From Dioscorea cayenensis subsp. rotundata (lineage: Eukaryota > Streptophyta > Magnoliopsida > Dioscoreales > Dioscoreaceae): 64,000 nt of DNA. The stretch spans positions 7,103,501 through 7,167,500 of the forward strand of contig NC_052474.1 in assembly GCF_009730915.1 (NCBI RefSeq), written 5' to 3'. Position numbers and translations under genes: made by a program. Shown here piece after piece: positions 26,582 through 37,259 of this stretch (position 1 is the first letter of the stretch; every line of letters begins with the position of its first letter). The notes under the pieces were generated by a model, which made no database searches, was not told the origin of the DNA, and worked only from the letters and a program-made list of their open reading frames with translations.

Positions 26582-27105
26582 TAGTGTAAAAGATATTTAT
26601 TTGAAAAGTTTATAGTTCTAGACAGTATTTTGTGTTTCTTGGATATTGAAAATTATATTATGAATTGAATTAGAGTTAACTTTTTTAATATTCTGCTTCA
26701 CCGGTTCATCATGTTATTTGTTTTCGGTTAACATTATTATTATTATTATTATTTACTTCATGTTTTAATTTCCACATGCTGAACAAACGGCTCTTAACGT
26801 AGAGGCTCGTTTGAGCTTATATGAAGATGTGGGTAAAAAAGTACAAATTAAAATTCACTTAAACATTTGACTAAAATCTCATTTATTGCAACAGAAAAAC
26901 ACTAGTTATAAATTACAACAGGAATAAAAAAAAGAAGAAGAGATATTACAAGGACTTTTAATAATTTAGAAGTATAGGGACTTAACTACAAAAGAAACCC
27001 AGACAGTTAATCACCTTTCCCTCCCACTTCTCCATTGCCTCCTTTGAACAAGGAAACACCTACCTTCTCTCTGTCTCTGTCTCTCTGTCTGTGTGTGTGC
27101 TGTCA
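26579..27105. other. Intergenic, GEX3 promoter region
   Basis: AT-rich sequence with an (ATT)n run near 26733-26752. It ends in a CT/GT-rich leader (27061-27100) just upstream of the GEX3 start. Confidence 0.6.
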
Positions 27106-30089
27106 ATGGCTAAGTTTCAATTCCTTGTTTTCCCAGTCCTAGTGCTTTCATTGATATCCTCTGCAACCTCCAATGCATTGGACTTGAAGACGTTCCTTAC
27201 AAACACTACAACTGGTATGCCAAAACTTCAACCAATCTTACAAACTTGGTTACTCACTTGGCAGTTCATTCATCATATATATGCATATATATATATTTAT
27301 ATATATCACCAATCTCCTTTCATTTTTTTTTTTGTTGCAATTACAAGCATCTGTCATTGTGTTTTGTTTTGTTGATAATTTCTAGGAACTGAGCCTTCAT
27401 TAAGGATTGCAAATCAGCTTTCTAAACCCCTTATTGGGGATGATGGAAAGATCTATGCTTGTTCAGAAAACAACCTTTTCTCATTTAAAAGCAAAGGAAC
27501 AATTGCAAGGATTATTCCCCTTGGTTTCAGATGTAATGTAGATATACCCCCAGTTAGTGATGGAAGAGGAAAGGTAGTTATTGTCTTTCCTCATTGTTCA
27601 CATGAATGTCTTTTTGATCAATCTTTTGCAATTTAATTGCATTCTGAATTCCAACAAATCATTCTCTAGAAAAGTTTTGCTAAAACTTAATTAAAAATTC
27701 ACCTTGGCAGATATATTTGATTGCAGAGGAAAGGATACTAAAAATTACTCCTTCAGACATTGTTACATCTGAGTCCAAAGTTGAAACTTTATTTAGTCTT
27801 TAATTCTACAAGTGAAGGATCAGAAAAAATAGTAGGACTTTCAGTCAGTTCATTTTATTCATCGGTTTTTATTACCATTCGGAATCGTGGACTCTTTGCA
27901 TTTTATATGTGGGGGCAACTGATGTGGAGTTCTGGACCTATGCTTTATCGGTTTGGCTATCGTCAAGGATGCAACAGAACATAACACATTGTTTCTTTAA
28001 TACAGCCTGTGGTTGATCAATGTGAGGGAACACTCTATGTAAGGCCCTTCACTTATCTTTACTTGGCACAATGTTATCAATTTTTTTATAGACTGACATA
28101 AGTTTGATCTTCTCTGAAACATGCAGATTTCAAACACTGAGGGGCAGCTTTATTCGTTGTATATCCGGCAACCGCACTTCAGATGGATCCAAGATTTCAG
28201 TTTAGTAGACAAGTTTCTATCAGTAACACCCGGCAACAATGGTCGGCTATTTGTCACTTTTCCTAGAAAGGCATTGCTAGTGGCATTAGAAGTTTCAACT
28301 GGAAATGTCCTATGGCAAAGCACTGTTGGTCCTTTAAGCATGGAAGACACTTTGCCAATTGTAGATTCTAATGGTAAATATAACGTTGCAGAATTTCTGC
28401 GCAAAATCATTTCTGATACTTGATTTTTTTTGTATTTCTGAAAATGCACATTATAAGAACAGCTCTTCAACTTTGCTAATAATCTCTGTCTCCTGAAAAT
28501 TATAGGTTGGGTGTCGATAAGCTCAACTGATGGTTACCTCTACTCATTCTCACCAACTGGAAATCTGAAGAAGTTACTTCAGAAAACAGCAAGTGATTCA
28601 GTGGCTCAAGTTAGTCCTGTCCTTGATTGCTCAGGATTTGCGGTTTATGTTTCTCAGACGATAATGGAGTCGAAATTGATTCAGAACATTAGGAATTATA
28701 CTTATATATCAGGGGTGAATCCAAAGAAACTAGTTGTTACTCTGTTGGCTCCAGCCACAGGAACTGTGTACTGGATCGGAACATACCCTGGTGAACATGA
28801 GTTGATATATTAACAAGAACATGATAATGATGAATTTGAAATGCTATATCATATCTAATTCTAAGATTTGAATAAATGTATCAGGTGATTTGTCATCTTT
28901 CTTATCAAAGACTGACCTGCGCTACTTTGCATCTGATGAGAGGATTCTTCTCGCATTTCTCTCTTCAGAAAGTAAGTTCTCAAAGTCATTAAAACTGAAG
29001 ATATGTGACTATTTCATTATCATTCAAACTCATAAGATCTTGCATTTTTTTTTGGTTCAGGGATTGGGAGCACTTTGCCATGCTACACTAACTGTAATAT
29101 TACGACGCAAATAACTGAAATTTAGGTGCTTCTATTGATTCCTTATATGTTTATATCATGATTTATCAGATCAGAAGCTCTCTTGGACCTGCTCACAAGG
29201 AGAGTCAAAGTTTGTGTACCTTGATTCAGGTGTGTTGCAAACATTTCATATTATTTTTGTGTATTGTGATATCGCCATGACTCACAAAACTATGCTTGCT
29301 TCTCAGAGAGTGAAAGAGCACTCCTGCTATTCTTGCTGTTGCAACTTGTGATTATATTTATGTTAGCTGGGATTGTCCGATTTTGCTGTGTATTCTGGAG
29401 AAAGAAGAGACTTCAAGACCACGGCCTCGGGAAATTCCTTGAGACTAGAGTAAGTGTATCAATGTTAAAGCTCATCTAACAATGAAAACATATGTTAACT
29501 TGAGAGATTTATTGATACTATGTCAGTATTCTCTTCACAAGAAGAAGCGAACATTAAGCAAGATGATCTCAGAGTTAGAGGACAAGCCGGCAACAAATGA
29601 AGTATTGGAACAGCTAGGTGAACTTGTGAAAGCAAAGGATGGTGTAGAGAAGAAACTTACTACTAGTTACAGTCTAGGGAGGGATAGTGTTGGTTCTAAA
29701 CGACATTCTATTCTACCATTATATGATGGTAGTTCAAGAGGCCCACTTTTTTCGTAGTACAAAGAAGGAAACTGTAACTATTTTTAAAAACACTCAGCGA
29801 TGATGATGATGATGATGATGATGACGGGGATGAGTCTACTTCAGGAGAAAGATGTATCAGCAACAGAAACAGCAGTGAAACTGGCAGCAGCAATGGCAAT
29901 AATGAAGACAAATATATCGGGTCTTCTTCAAAAGGCAAGGAGATCATCAAAGACACAGCGGATGTGGAGTTTGTTGCACAGCGGAGTGGCATGGATCATC
30001 GACAATGTGAAGGATTCTATGGAGGAGAAATTTGTTCAAGAGAAGGACACTGTCTTCAACTAACTAGGATGAGAAACTTTGTTAAATAA
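27106..30089 (+). CDS. GEX3: GAMETE EXPRESSED 3 homologue, membrane protein with PQQ-like repeats
   Basis: The ATG at 27106 begins MAKFQFLVFPVLVLSLISSA, a signal peptide; an upstream GTG is only leader. About ten exons follow: 27106-27214, 27386-27573, 27711-28038, 28127-28373, 28506-28790, 28885-28971, 29061-about 29125, 29170-29229, 29307-29449 and 29527-30089. They carry LSKPLIGDDGKIYACSENNL and YRFGYRQGCN, typical of GEX3, in an extracellular beta-propeller-like part. A transmembrane helix (LLLFLLLQLVIIFMLAGIV) and a cytosolic tail with a poly-Asp run follow. In Arabidopsis GEX3 is on the plasma membrane of gametes and needed for pollen-tube guidance and early seed development. Frame breaks near 27790, 27975-28010, 29120, 29750 and 29785 sit mostly in homopolymers; likely errors, but decay cannot be excluded. 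Confidence 0.85.
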
Positions 30090-30578
30090 TTGAATAAATT
30101 ACACTCCCAAGAATTTTTGGAACTCTGTCAAGTAGTATTCTCAATTACATCAGGATTGCTAACTACCACCTTGCTATGTTGTCACACTCAAGAATTACTG
30201 AGAAAGGAAAGAAAAGGAAACTTCTCTTCATCTCCTGATCTTCAAAGTTTGGGAAATTCTGATCTTTGCGAGCAAAACCGGGCTGGAGAATGTAATTTGC
30301 AATGTGCGGTCCAAAACATGTACATAAACCAGAAACATGGATATAGCAAGCTGCATCAGTAGGAAATACTCACAACAGAAGTAAAAGGAATAACAGTTCA
30401 CATTTCTTATCATGCTCTTGATTTTTAATGGTTAATGATAGTGTTAACTAATTCAAAAATTTAACTGTATGCAATGATATGCAAAGAATATTTAGCATAA
30501 TTGTGATCACTGTATTGTAGTATAGTGAAAAGAAGGCTCTCTATATATACCTGGAGAAGCATGGAGGGAGCTGAAGCA
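30090..30578. other. Short region between two tail-to-tail genes
   Basis: This holds the 3' UTRs of GEX3 (+) and the kinesin (-). No gene is seen. Confidence 0.6.
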
Positions 30579-33500
30579 TCAGCAGCAACATGGCTTCTTG
30601 TCTTCCCTTCCATTAACGGCCATAACCGACGGGCTGTTAGCAGTACTTATGTCCCAAAATGTGCGTTTCTTAGCAGTTGGCGCCGGAGATTGAAAACGAT
30701 GACTGGGACTTTTAAGCTCTCCATCACCAGTTGCTGCTCTCAACCCTTTGCGCAAACTCTCTCTTGTGACTACCCTTTTGGCACCATTCTTATTGTTCAT
30801 TAGCTCTCTGATGAACTCATCCTTCTGCTTAAGTTGCTGAATGTGATCCTTCTTCAGCCTCTCAATCTCAGCCTCCAAATATTTCACTGTTTTCTGTAAT
30901 TCTCTGACTACTGTTTCATTGGTTTCCTTCTTTTTAGTTTCAGGAGTAGTGAAGCAGTTCCCAGATAAGATTGATCGATGGCTTGTGTTGCTGCGGAGCA
31001 AAGCGGAGATTTCAGCAGTGTTGAGACAGCAGAAGGTGCAGGAGAGGAGTTTGCTGCTAGTGACTGGGCTTGAACACTCAGCAACTTTTTGCTGGTTGCG
31101 CACCAACTGCTGTCTTAACTCACTGTTCTCCTTCTGCAGCTCTAGTACCAATTTAGCCTGGTCAGTGGTTGAATCTGGGACTTGAAATGCTTTCATCATT
31201 TATTACATACCCCTGCAAGGAATAGAAATGGATATGCAAATAAGTTCAAGATTGATTCCTTTCAATCCGAAAAAAGACCAAGCAAACACATTATACTAAA
31301 AATTTATAACCTTAGTCTTTATCTCCTTGGCGCGGTCAGCCCAGTGAAGAGTAGTTCTACGTCTCACCGAAGGAAAGATTGCATGGACTTATATTGGCAA
31401 TCATAACAGTGTTGCATGGACCTCCAAGAGAGTCCTTGAGGAGTTGAGTGAGTTTGGAATTTTCGGTGGGGGATATGCTTCTTCCCTCAACCAGAGCATT
31501 GATGCAACTACTGAGGGGCAAGGAGGGAGACGGTTGATGTTTGCTCCCTCGATTGATCTCTGACTTCTCTGGTCTGTTGCCAGAGCTCTCCTCAGAGCCA
31601 GCTAGATCAATGAGCGATAGCTTGCTAACTCGGTTAACAATTTTTCCTGACTCTCATGATTTGAAATTCTGCAACAACCCTAAAGTTTTGTGAAATGGTG
31701 AGTGTCTGAAAAGTGTGGAGATGGAGATGATGTTGATTTTATGAAATGAAGGCATACGAATTGCAATTCAGTTACCTGCAATATAGCATGAGACCGAGAA
31801 GAGGTCTCATTTGCTCCTAGTTGAGCTCAGTGGTTCGGTTCTGATTACCTTGCTGAGTAATGACATAACCTCATCTGTTGAGTAAGCTCTATACTGAGTT
31901 AGACCTGCTGCTACAATGCCCTGAAACATTTGGTCAATATATTCTTTTCAGGTATTCAAATTTTAATTAACTGTGAGAAGATCCATAATTCCTACTTAAA
32001 TGTTCAGGCTTTGTATCTGACAGACCTGATTATATATAACCAGTAAACCTCCTTTTCTCAAACTAAATACTCCTTTAACATCATACCTTGCCATTTTGAA
32101 GGATTGATAAACTGTCAATTCAATGAGTTTATATTACAAAATTAAATGTTACTAGTAATTGTTGTCTAACAAAAATTTTCAGTCAGTTGGTTGACTGCAC
32201 TAGAACTACTATGAGTTTCATCTAGTCAATGGATCTCCTGAAATCTTATCATTCATAGTTAGCATAATCTCTTAGTAGAAATCTAAACTATGGACAATAT
32301 GAGTTCTGATGGACTTTTAACATCATACCTTGCCATTTTGAAGGATTGATAAATTGTCAATTCAATGAGTTTATATTACAAAATTAAATGTTACTAGTAA
32401 TTGTTGTCTAACAAAATTTTCTAGTCAGTTGAGTTGACTGCACTAGAACTATTATGAGTTTCATCAGCAAAGAGCGATCTCTGAAATCTTATCATTCACA
32501 GTTGAGCATAATCTTTCTTGAGTAGAAATCTAAACTATGGACAATATGAATTCTGATGGACTTTTAGATAATCTTAAAGCATATGGAGACTTAGGACCAA
32601 GTAAAGACCTGTTTATCTTCTCTAAGAACAAGAGGCCTTCCTGGAGATAACAAATCTCTAACAGTCTCATTATAGACCTCGAGATAAGAAAGGTGGACCA
32701 AATGGTTTCCCATCATAGCTCCTTTGCCTGATTTTGGAAAAATAAATCTTTTATGGCCAACACCATAACTCCCGGATTCTCCACTGTTCCCTAGCATTGT
32801 GTGTATGTTTTCCCTGCACCTGTTGCTCCATAGCAGAACACAGAGCCATTCCTCCCTTGCAGCACACCTTCCACAAGTTCAGCTGTACTGCATTTTCAAA
32901 AGCAAATCGTTGTCATTTTCAAGAAAAGATTTGGCTGAGCTATGTCTATAATGTCAACTAAATATTCGAATATGTGAATTACTACACAAAAATTTGACTC
33001 TGAAATGTTAGTCTTGAATTCTAGACGAGAAAAATGTCCAAATTTTATTAATAGCTGGCATTGAAAAAATCATGAAATCATAGGTATAAAAGCAAGAAAT
33101 GAACAACATAGCAAATCAGGGTTGTGGCATAAACTTCTTGCTAAAAATCTTGCTGAACATTGCTGATATTGTCAACTAGTTACACAAATTGCTACTCAAA
33201 AATTTATTCAACAATGCCAAACATGGATCCTAGACAATAACCATGAACTAACCAGTATAATAATAAGCAAAGAACAAGATAAGGGCAACTCACGTTGTGG
33301 CATAAACTTCTTGCTGGGTTGTCGAATCAGAGAAGGCAGCATCAAAGCAAAAATGGCGTCCTCGGAGTCTCTTAAGCCGGAGGTAATCAGTCTCAGAAGC
33401 GAACTCCGTCAAGTAAACATCTTTTCGGTTCACAATCTTGACGCAGCTCCGGGATCCAGCCTCCTTCTCCTTCTTGGCCATCGGCCGGAGCCTCACGAAC

Positions 33501-33820
33501 ACAAGAATCCGACTTCCTCCGGACTCACAGTTCTCCGGATTTTCCACTATGGTTCTCATCGCCCTCCCCTCTGACAATGCCCCAGTTGATAGCTTCCTCG
33601 CCACCGTGACCTTCTTGGGGCCAGTTAGATCGATCTCTCGGTTCTCCTTTGCGTTGATCCTTGCAAAAAGCGATGGATCTTTTTGGCATTCTTGAAGGGG
33701 CTCTGGAATGCAACGTTCTCTTTCATCACTGTTGAATTCTTCTCTCTCTTCTTCTTCTTCTTCTTCTTCTTGGCGCTGAGCCTTGCGGATCGAGTCGGCG
33801 AGGTCTCTCCTGCTCGCCAT
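30579..33820 (-). CDS. KIN8A: Kinesin-8 (KIN-8A-like) motor protein
   Basis: The motor domain reads from the right on the minus strand. SRILVFVRLRPMAKKEKEAG and KRLRGRHFCFDAAF lie in the first exon (33820-33294). The P-loop GATGAGKT is at 32829-32806, and LSYLEVYNETVRDLLSPGRP at about 32690-32640. Further on come GIVAAGLTQYRAYSTDEV near 31900, switch I NETSSRSHAI near 31780, switch II LSLIDLAGSEE near 31620, LTQLLKDSLGG near 31430, and LHWADRAKEIKTK near 31330. The last exon (31199-30579) holds a coiled coil and a tail ending KKPCCC. Kinesin-8 proteins walk to microtubule plus ends and regulate their length. Several one-base frame breaks occur, notably around the P-loop exon and the poly-Glu run near 33760. 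The true start may be upstream, up to about 33900. Confidence 0.82.
32074..32566. repeat. Tandem duplication in a kinesin intron, 242-bp period
   Basis: Unit 1 is 32074-32315 and unit 2 is 32316-about 32566. Both start TTTAACATCATACCTTGCC, and they are nearly identical apart from a few substitutions and small indels. Both lie between the P-loop-side exon and the next motor exon, so coding is not altered. Confidence 0.93.
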
Positions 33821-34524
33821 GAGCTCCTTGTGCTGCTCGTAAAAAGAGGGTTAGGGCTTTTCATCTTCTCCTTGAGGCCATGGTGAGGGTTCCGGAGCAC
33901 TGTGCGACCATGGACGGAGGTTTGAGCTCCTTCTTGATTCGATCCATCGCCAAAAACCGGTGATCTGAGAACGAGTAGAGACTGGCATCGATCTGAGTAG
34001 GGAAAAAAACCGCAAAATTTTGCGAAAATTTCGAGAAAATGTGGATCAAATGGGGATCATGGAGATGAAATCATTGTGGGATCGGAGTGAGCTGAGAAAG
34101 GTGAGAGCTTTGGGAGGGAGGGGTAATTTGGGGGATGATATTTTGTGGGGTGATCTGGATCGTTGGTTGAGAGGAATTGACGGTGGATAAGAGACTGGGA
34201 TTTTGAATTTGAGGGAGGAGCAACGGTCGAGAAGGGGTTGTCAGAGAGAAAGAGATCCAACGGTCAAGTGGGGTATATATATATATATATATATTTATTA
34301 TAGCTTCAATGTTGTATCTCATAATTAATTAAAGAAATTGGAATTCGTAAATGTTTAGAGATTGTGAGCTATGTTTTAAAGACAATATGATTTTTTTTCT
34401 TATAATTGAGGCGAGAATGAATCATGATGGTTTTTCATACTTCCATTTTGGTGTTTAGAAATGCATTTGTTTCATCTAGTGTGTGTGGTGTGTGTGTGTT
34501 TATATACATTAATTTACATATATT
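33821..34524. other. Kinesin 5' region and microsatellite
   Basis: This is probable 5' UTR and promoter of the kinesin gene on the minus strand. It is followed by a TA run at 34274-34294 and AT-rich intergenic DNA. Confidence 0.5.
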
Positions 34525-34753
34525 TTTGGGAAAGAGGAATGGGACGAGCAACCCACTGAGACCCGGGGATGCGCATGACGCCCGGTGGAATCAGTGAGGA
34601 CGGAGCCCACGTCTCACGTGAGACCCGAAACCACCTCGATGCAAACCCCTATGTCACAACTCCCGAAATGCCTCGATCCGAGAATCGAACTCTCACCGCT
34701 CGGTGAGGCTATCATCGACAGCTGTACTTAATGAGACGAAAAAGTCGTTGGCG
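34525..34753 (-). mobile_element. tRNA-derived SINE, complete, with 16-bp target duplication
   Basis: The element is flanked by identical TTAATTTACATATATT at 34509-34524 and 34754-34769. On the minus strand it starts with a tRNA-like head: an A-box-like region near 34735-34715 and a B-box-like GAGTTCGATTCTC near 34700-34688. It ends at a short T run on the left, read as the A tail. The same family recurs at 36333-36434 plus 41781-41901, and in a diverged form near 45403-45600. Confidence 0.85.
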
Positions 34754-34769
34754 TTAATTTACATATATT

Positions 34770-36314
34770 GGGATTGAATTGATCATTACTAACATGAGAA
34801 ATAGAATGTGGGATGGCCTTTTATTTTTTTAATTGATATTTGGAAGAATTTAAAATATTGTTTTGGGAAATTTAATAAAATTATTTTTAGGGGTAATAAT
34901 TTTTTAGTCCTGGACATTTTTTAGAATGAACAAAGAGTTATGTTGTTTTTCAAATGACCACTAGTAAGTCTTTATTTTTTATTTTTTTTAATTGATACTT
35001 GTATAAGTTTTTACTGGAGATTAGAAGTAGATAATTATGAGCCTGTGTTTATCATGATCGCTGACATCAACTGAAAGCATGCCATCCTCTAATTTAGATT
35101 TCTATTTTTGCCTTTTTGCTTTGACTTGTCTCCTGAACCTTCCTGCAACCATCTTATCAGTAGCTTTAAGAAAAAGAAGTTACTATTAATCATATCAAAG
35201 TCACAATCCATTTTTTTTTTTTCCATCTTTGTTGTGCTTCTTAACATGTCTCTTTCTTTTGCTTCACCCTCCTCAAATTTTTCTTACATAGCATCCTCTT
35301 TAAAAAAATCAACCTAGCCTGTCACTATTTATAATGATTACTTCCTTGACATAGTTGTTTTCAATTCTCACTCCCCGATTTCAATCTATATCCTTGTGTG
35401 GGCTTCATCCATAAGTCCATTTGTCAAGAGCTTACTTTGATACATCAAGAAGTATTTACTAGTTAACGATGGCTTAATCTATTAGTAAAGTTTGGTATCG
35501 AGATAAGATAACCTTTATTAGGTTCACAAGCTTATCAACTTAAGAATGATGACTCGATTCTATTTATGAATGATGGGACTCCAATGGAGCTATTTTAAGG
35601 CCAATTATTCAATTTGCAAATTGAATAATTGGCCTTTGTTACATCACTCTCGGTGAGGACAACATGCATTATTCAATTTGCAAAAATGGAAGATTTCGAG
35701 CCATGTGTGACATAGACCGTATGTGTGATAAGAGTGTGGTCAAGTTAATTATTAGTGATGTTAACCGGGCTGAAGCGCTTATTAATTATTATGGACTATT
35801 TGTAATAGCATAAGATGCCTATTCCCACAATTTTCCCTTGGTTCTCAGGGGTGTAAAGGGTCAAGGATACAACATATGGTTTAGAGTTTAGGGTTTGAGT
35901 CTTCACTAATTTATCACTGAAATTCTCAATTTAAAAGTGCAAGGGTTTTATTTTAGTTGTTGTATTTGATGTTTTATTTGGAGAGTTTGGATTCATAAAG
36001 TTATATTTACTCCAATTATAGTACTTCCACCAGAAAAATTATATATATAGTATGTCTCAGCTACTCATACAACTTCAAGGGTAAGATGTGCACATCACTG
36101 GGTATTTACAGTAGATGTTGCTTATTGCTTGCATGCAACAATTTGTTGCTTATGTACTGTTTATTATTTTTCCATTAGCAATAGTTTATTTGGGCTATAG
36201 TACAGTTTATTGAGATACTAATGTTTGAGGTTCTCTTCCCATCACCGTGTCCATAACTATGTAAGTGCAAGCTCCACTATATCATCCTACCTTTCTTTAG
36301 TTACCTCTGTCCTT
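34770..36314. other. Intergenic with a perfect palindrome
   Basis: AT-rich, without genes. It includes the 40-bp palindrome at 35597-35636, listed separately. Confidence 0.6.
35597..35636. repeat. Perfect 40-bp palindrome
   Basis: The arm AAGGCCAATTATTCAATTTG is followed at once by its exact reverse complement, with no spacer. A partial third copy of the arm (TTATTCAATTTGCAAA) occurs near 35669-35684. Confidence 0.95.
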
Positions 36315-36332
36315 GCAGAAGGCAATAATTTT

Positions 36333-36434
36333 TTTTTTTTTGGGAAAGAGGAGCGGGGCGAACCCACTAAAGACCCAGGAACGTGCACAAGCCTCGGTGG
36401 AATAAATGGAGATGGGGCCGCGCTCACGTGGGCG
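36333..36434 (-). mobile_element. SINE, left (tail-side) part, split by a MULE
   Basis: It begins after a GCAGAAGGCAATAATTTT target duplication (36315-36332) with a poly-T run, then GGGAAAGAGGAGCGGGGCG as in the complete SINE. It is interrupted at 36435 by the MULE target duplication. The other half is 41781-41901. Confidence 0.85.
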
Positions 36435-36443
36435 CTGGAACCA

Positions 36444-36770
36444 GGGTTCATCTCGCCTGGTTTCATAACCAGGCGAGTCCCTGGTCAACCAATTAGAGAT
36501 TGACAACAGTCTGCATCAGATGACGCCACGTGGCAAAAAAAAAATTATGAATTCTCTTTGACGGTGACGACGGCCGTCAACAAAACAAAGAGAGCGGGAA
36601 AATTTGGGAAATGAAAATCCTCTCATCTGGGTTCATCTCCACTAACCAAAACCTCTTCATCCTCTCCTTCTTCTCCTTCTACTCTACCGCCGCTGCCGCT
36701 GCCGCATCACCTTGCCGACTTCGAATCCGGTGAGACAATCTCTTTCTTTGACATCCTCTCTCCGGCGAGA
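36444..36770 (+). repeat. Left terminal inverted repeat of the MULE
   Basis: High identity to the reverse complement of about 41498-41771. It contains CCACGTGGC (36525-36533), an ACGTG core, and a CT-rich leader-like tract, so it may also act as promoter and leader. Confidence 0.9.
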
Positions 36771-37259
36771 CAATCTCCTTCACCGGCAGCCTCTTCGTAG
36801 CGCACCATGAATTCATTGAAACCTAGATTTGAAGGTAGGGTTCCAAGTCTCTTCTCCTAGTTTCAAATTTGAGCATTTTGAGGTCTGTTTGTCACAATTT
36901 TAGCCCCATCTTCAGTTAATTTTGCCTCTTTTTTGGCTTTTCTCAAGTCTCCTGGATATGATTTAGAGAGACAGAGTGAAGGAAAGAGATCAGTTCTGGG
37001 ATTTCCAATAAAGTGGATATCTTTTGGGATTTCCATTAAAGTGGACATTGCCATTTGCCAGGAATTTCTAGTACTCTATCTGTTTCACCTGCAAAGATAT
37101 TGGTTTTATCCATTAAAGCATTTCTTTTTCATGATTTAGTTTGGACAGACTCTTGCAATATCTTAGCTCATCCATCAACAAATTAATATTAGTTCTTGAA
37201 ATTTCATAGTAAATCCTTGTTTTAATTTTGTACTAATTGGAAATTTTTATTATTTAGAT

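Noticed and set aside
27091..27105. Earlier start for GEX3 at 27091
   Set aside because: That codon is GTG in a GT-rich leader; the first ATG is 27106 and begins a good signal peptide.
29800..30063. Poly-Met ORF as a separate gene
   Set aside because: The GAT repeat is the poly-Asp tail of GEX3 in another frame.
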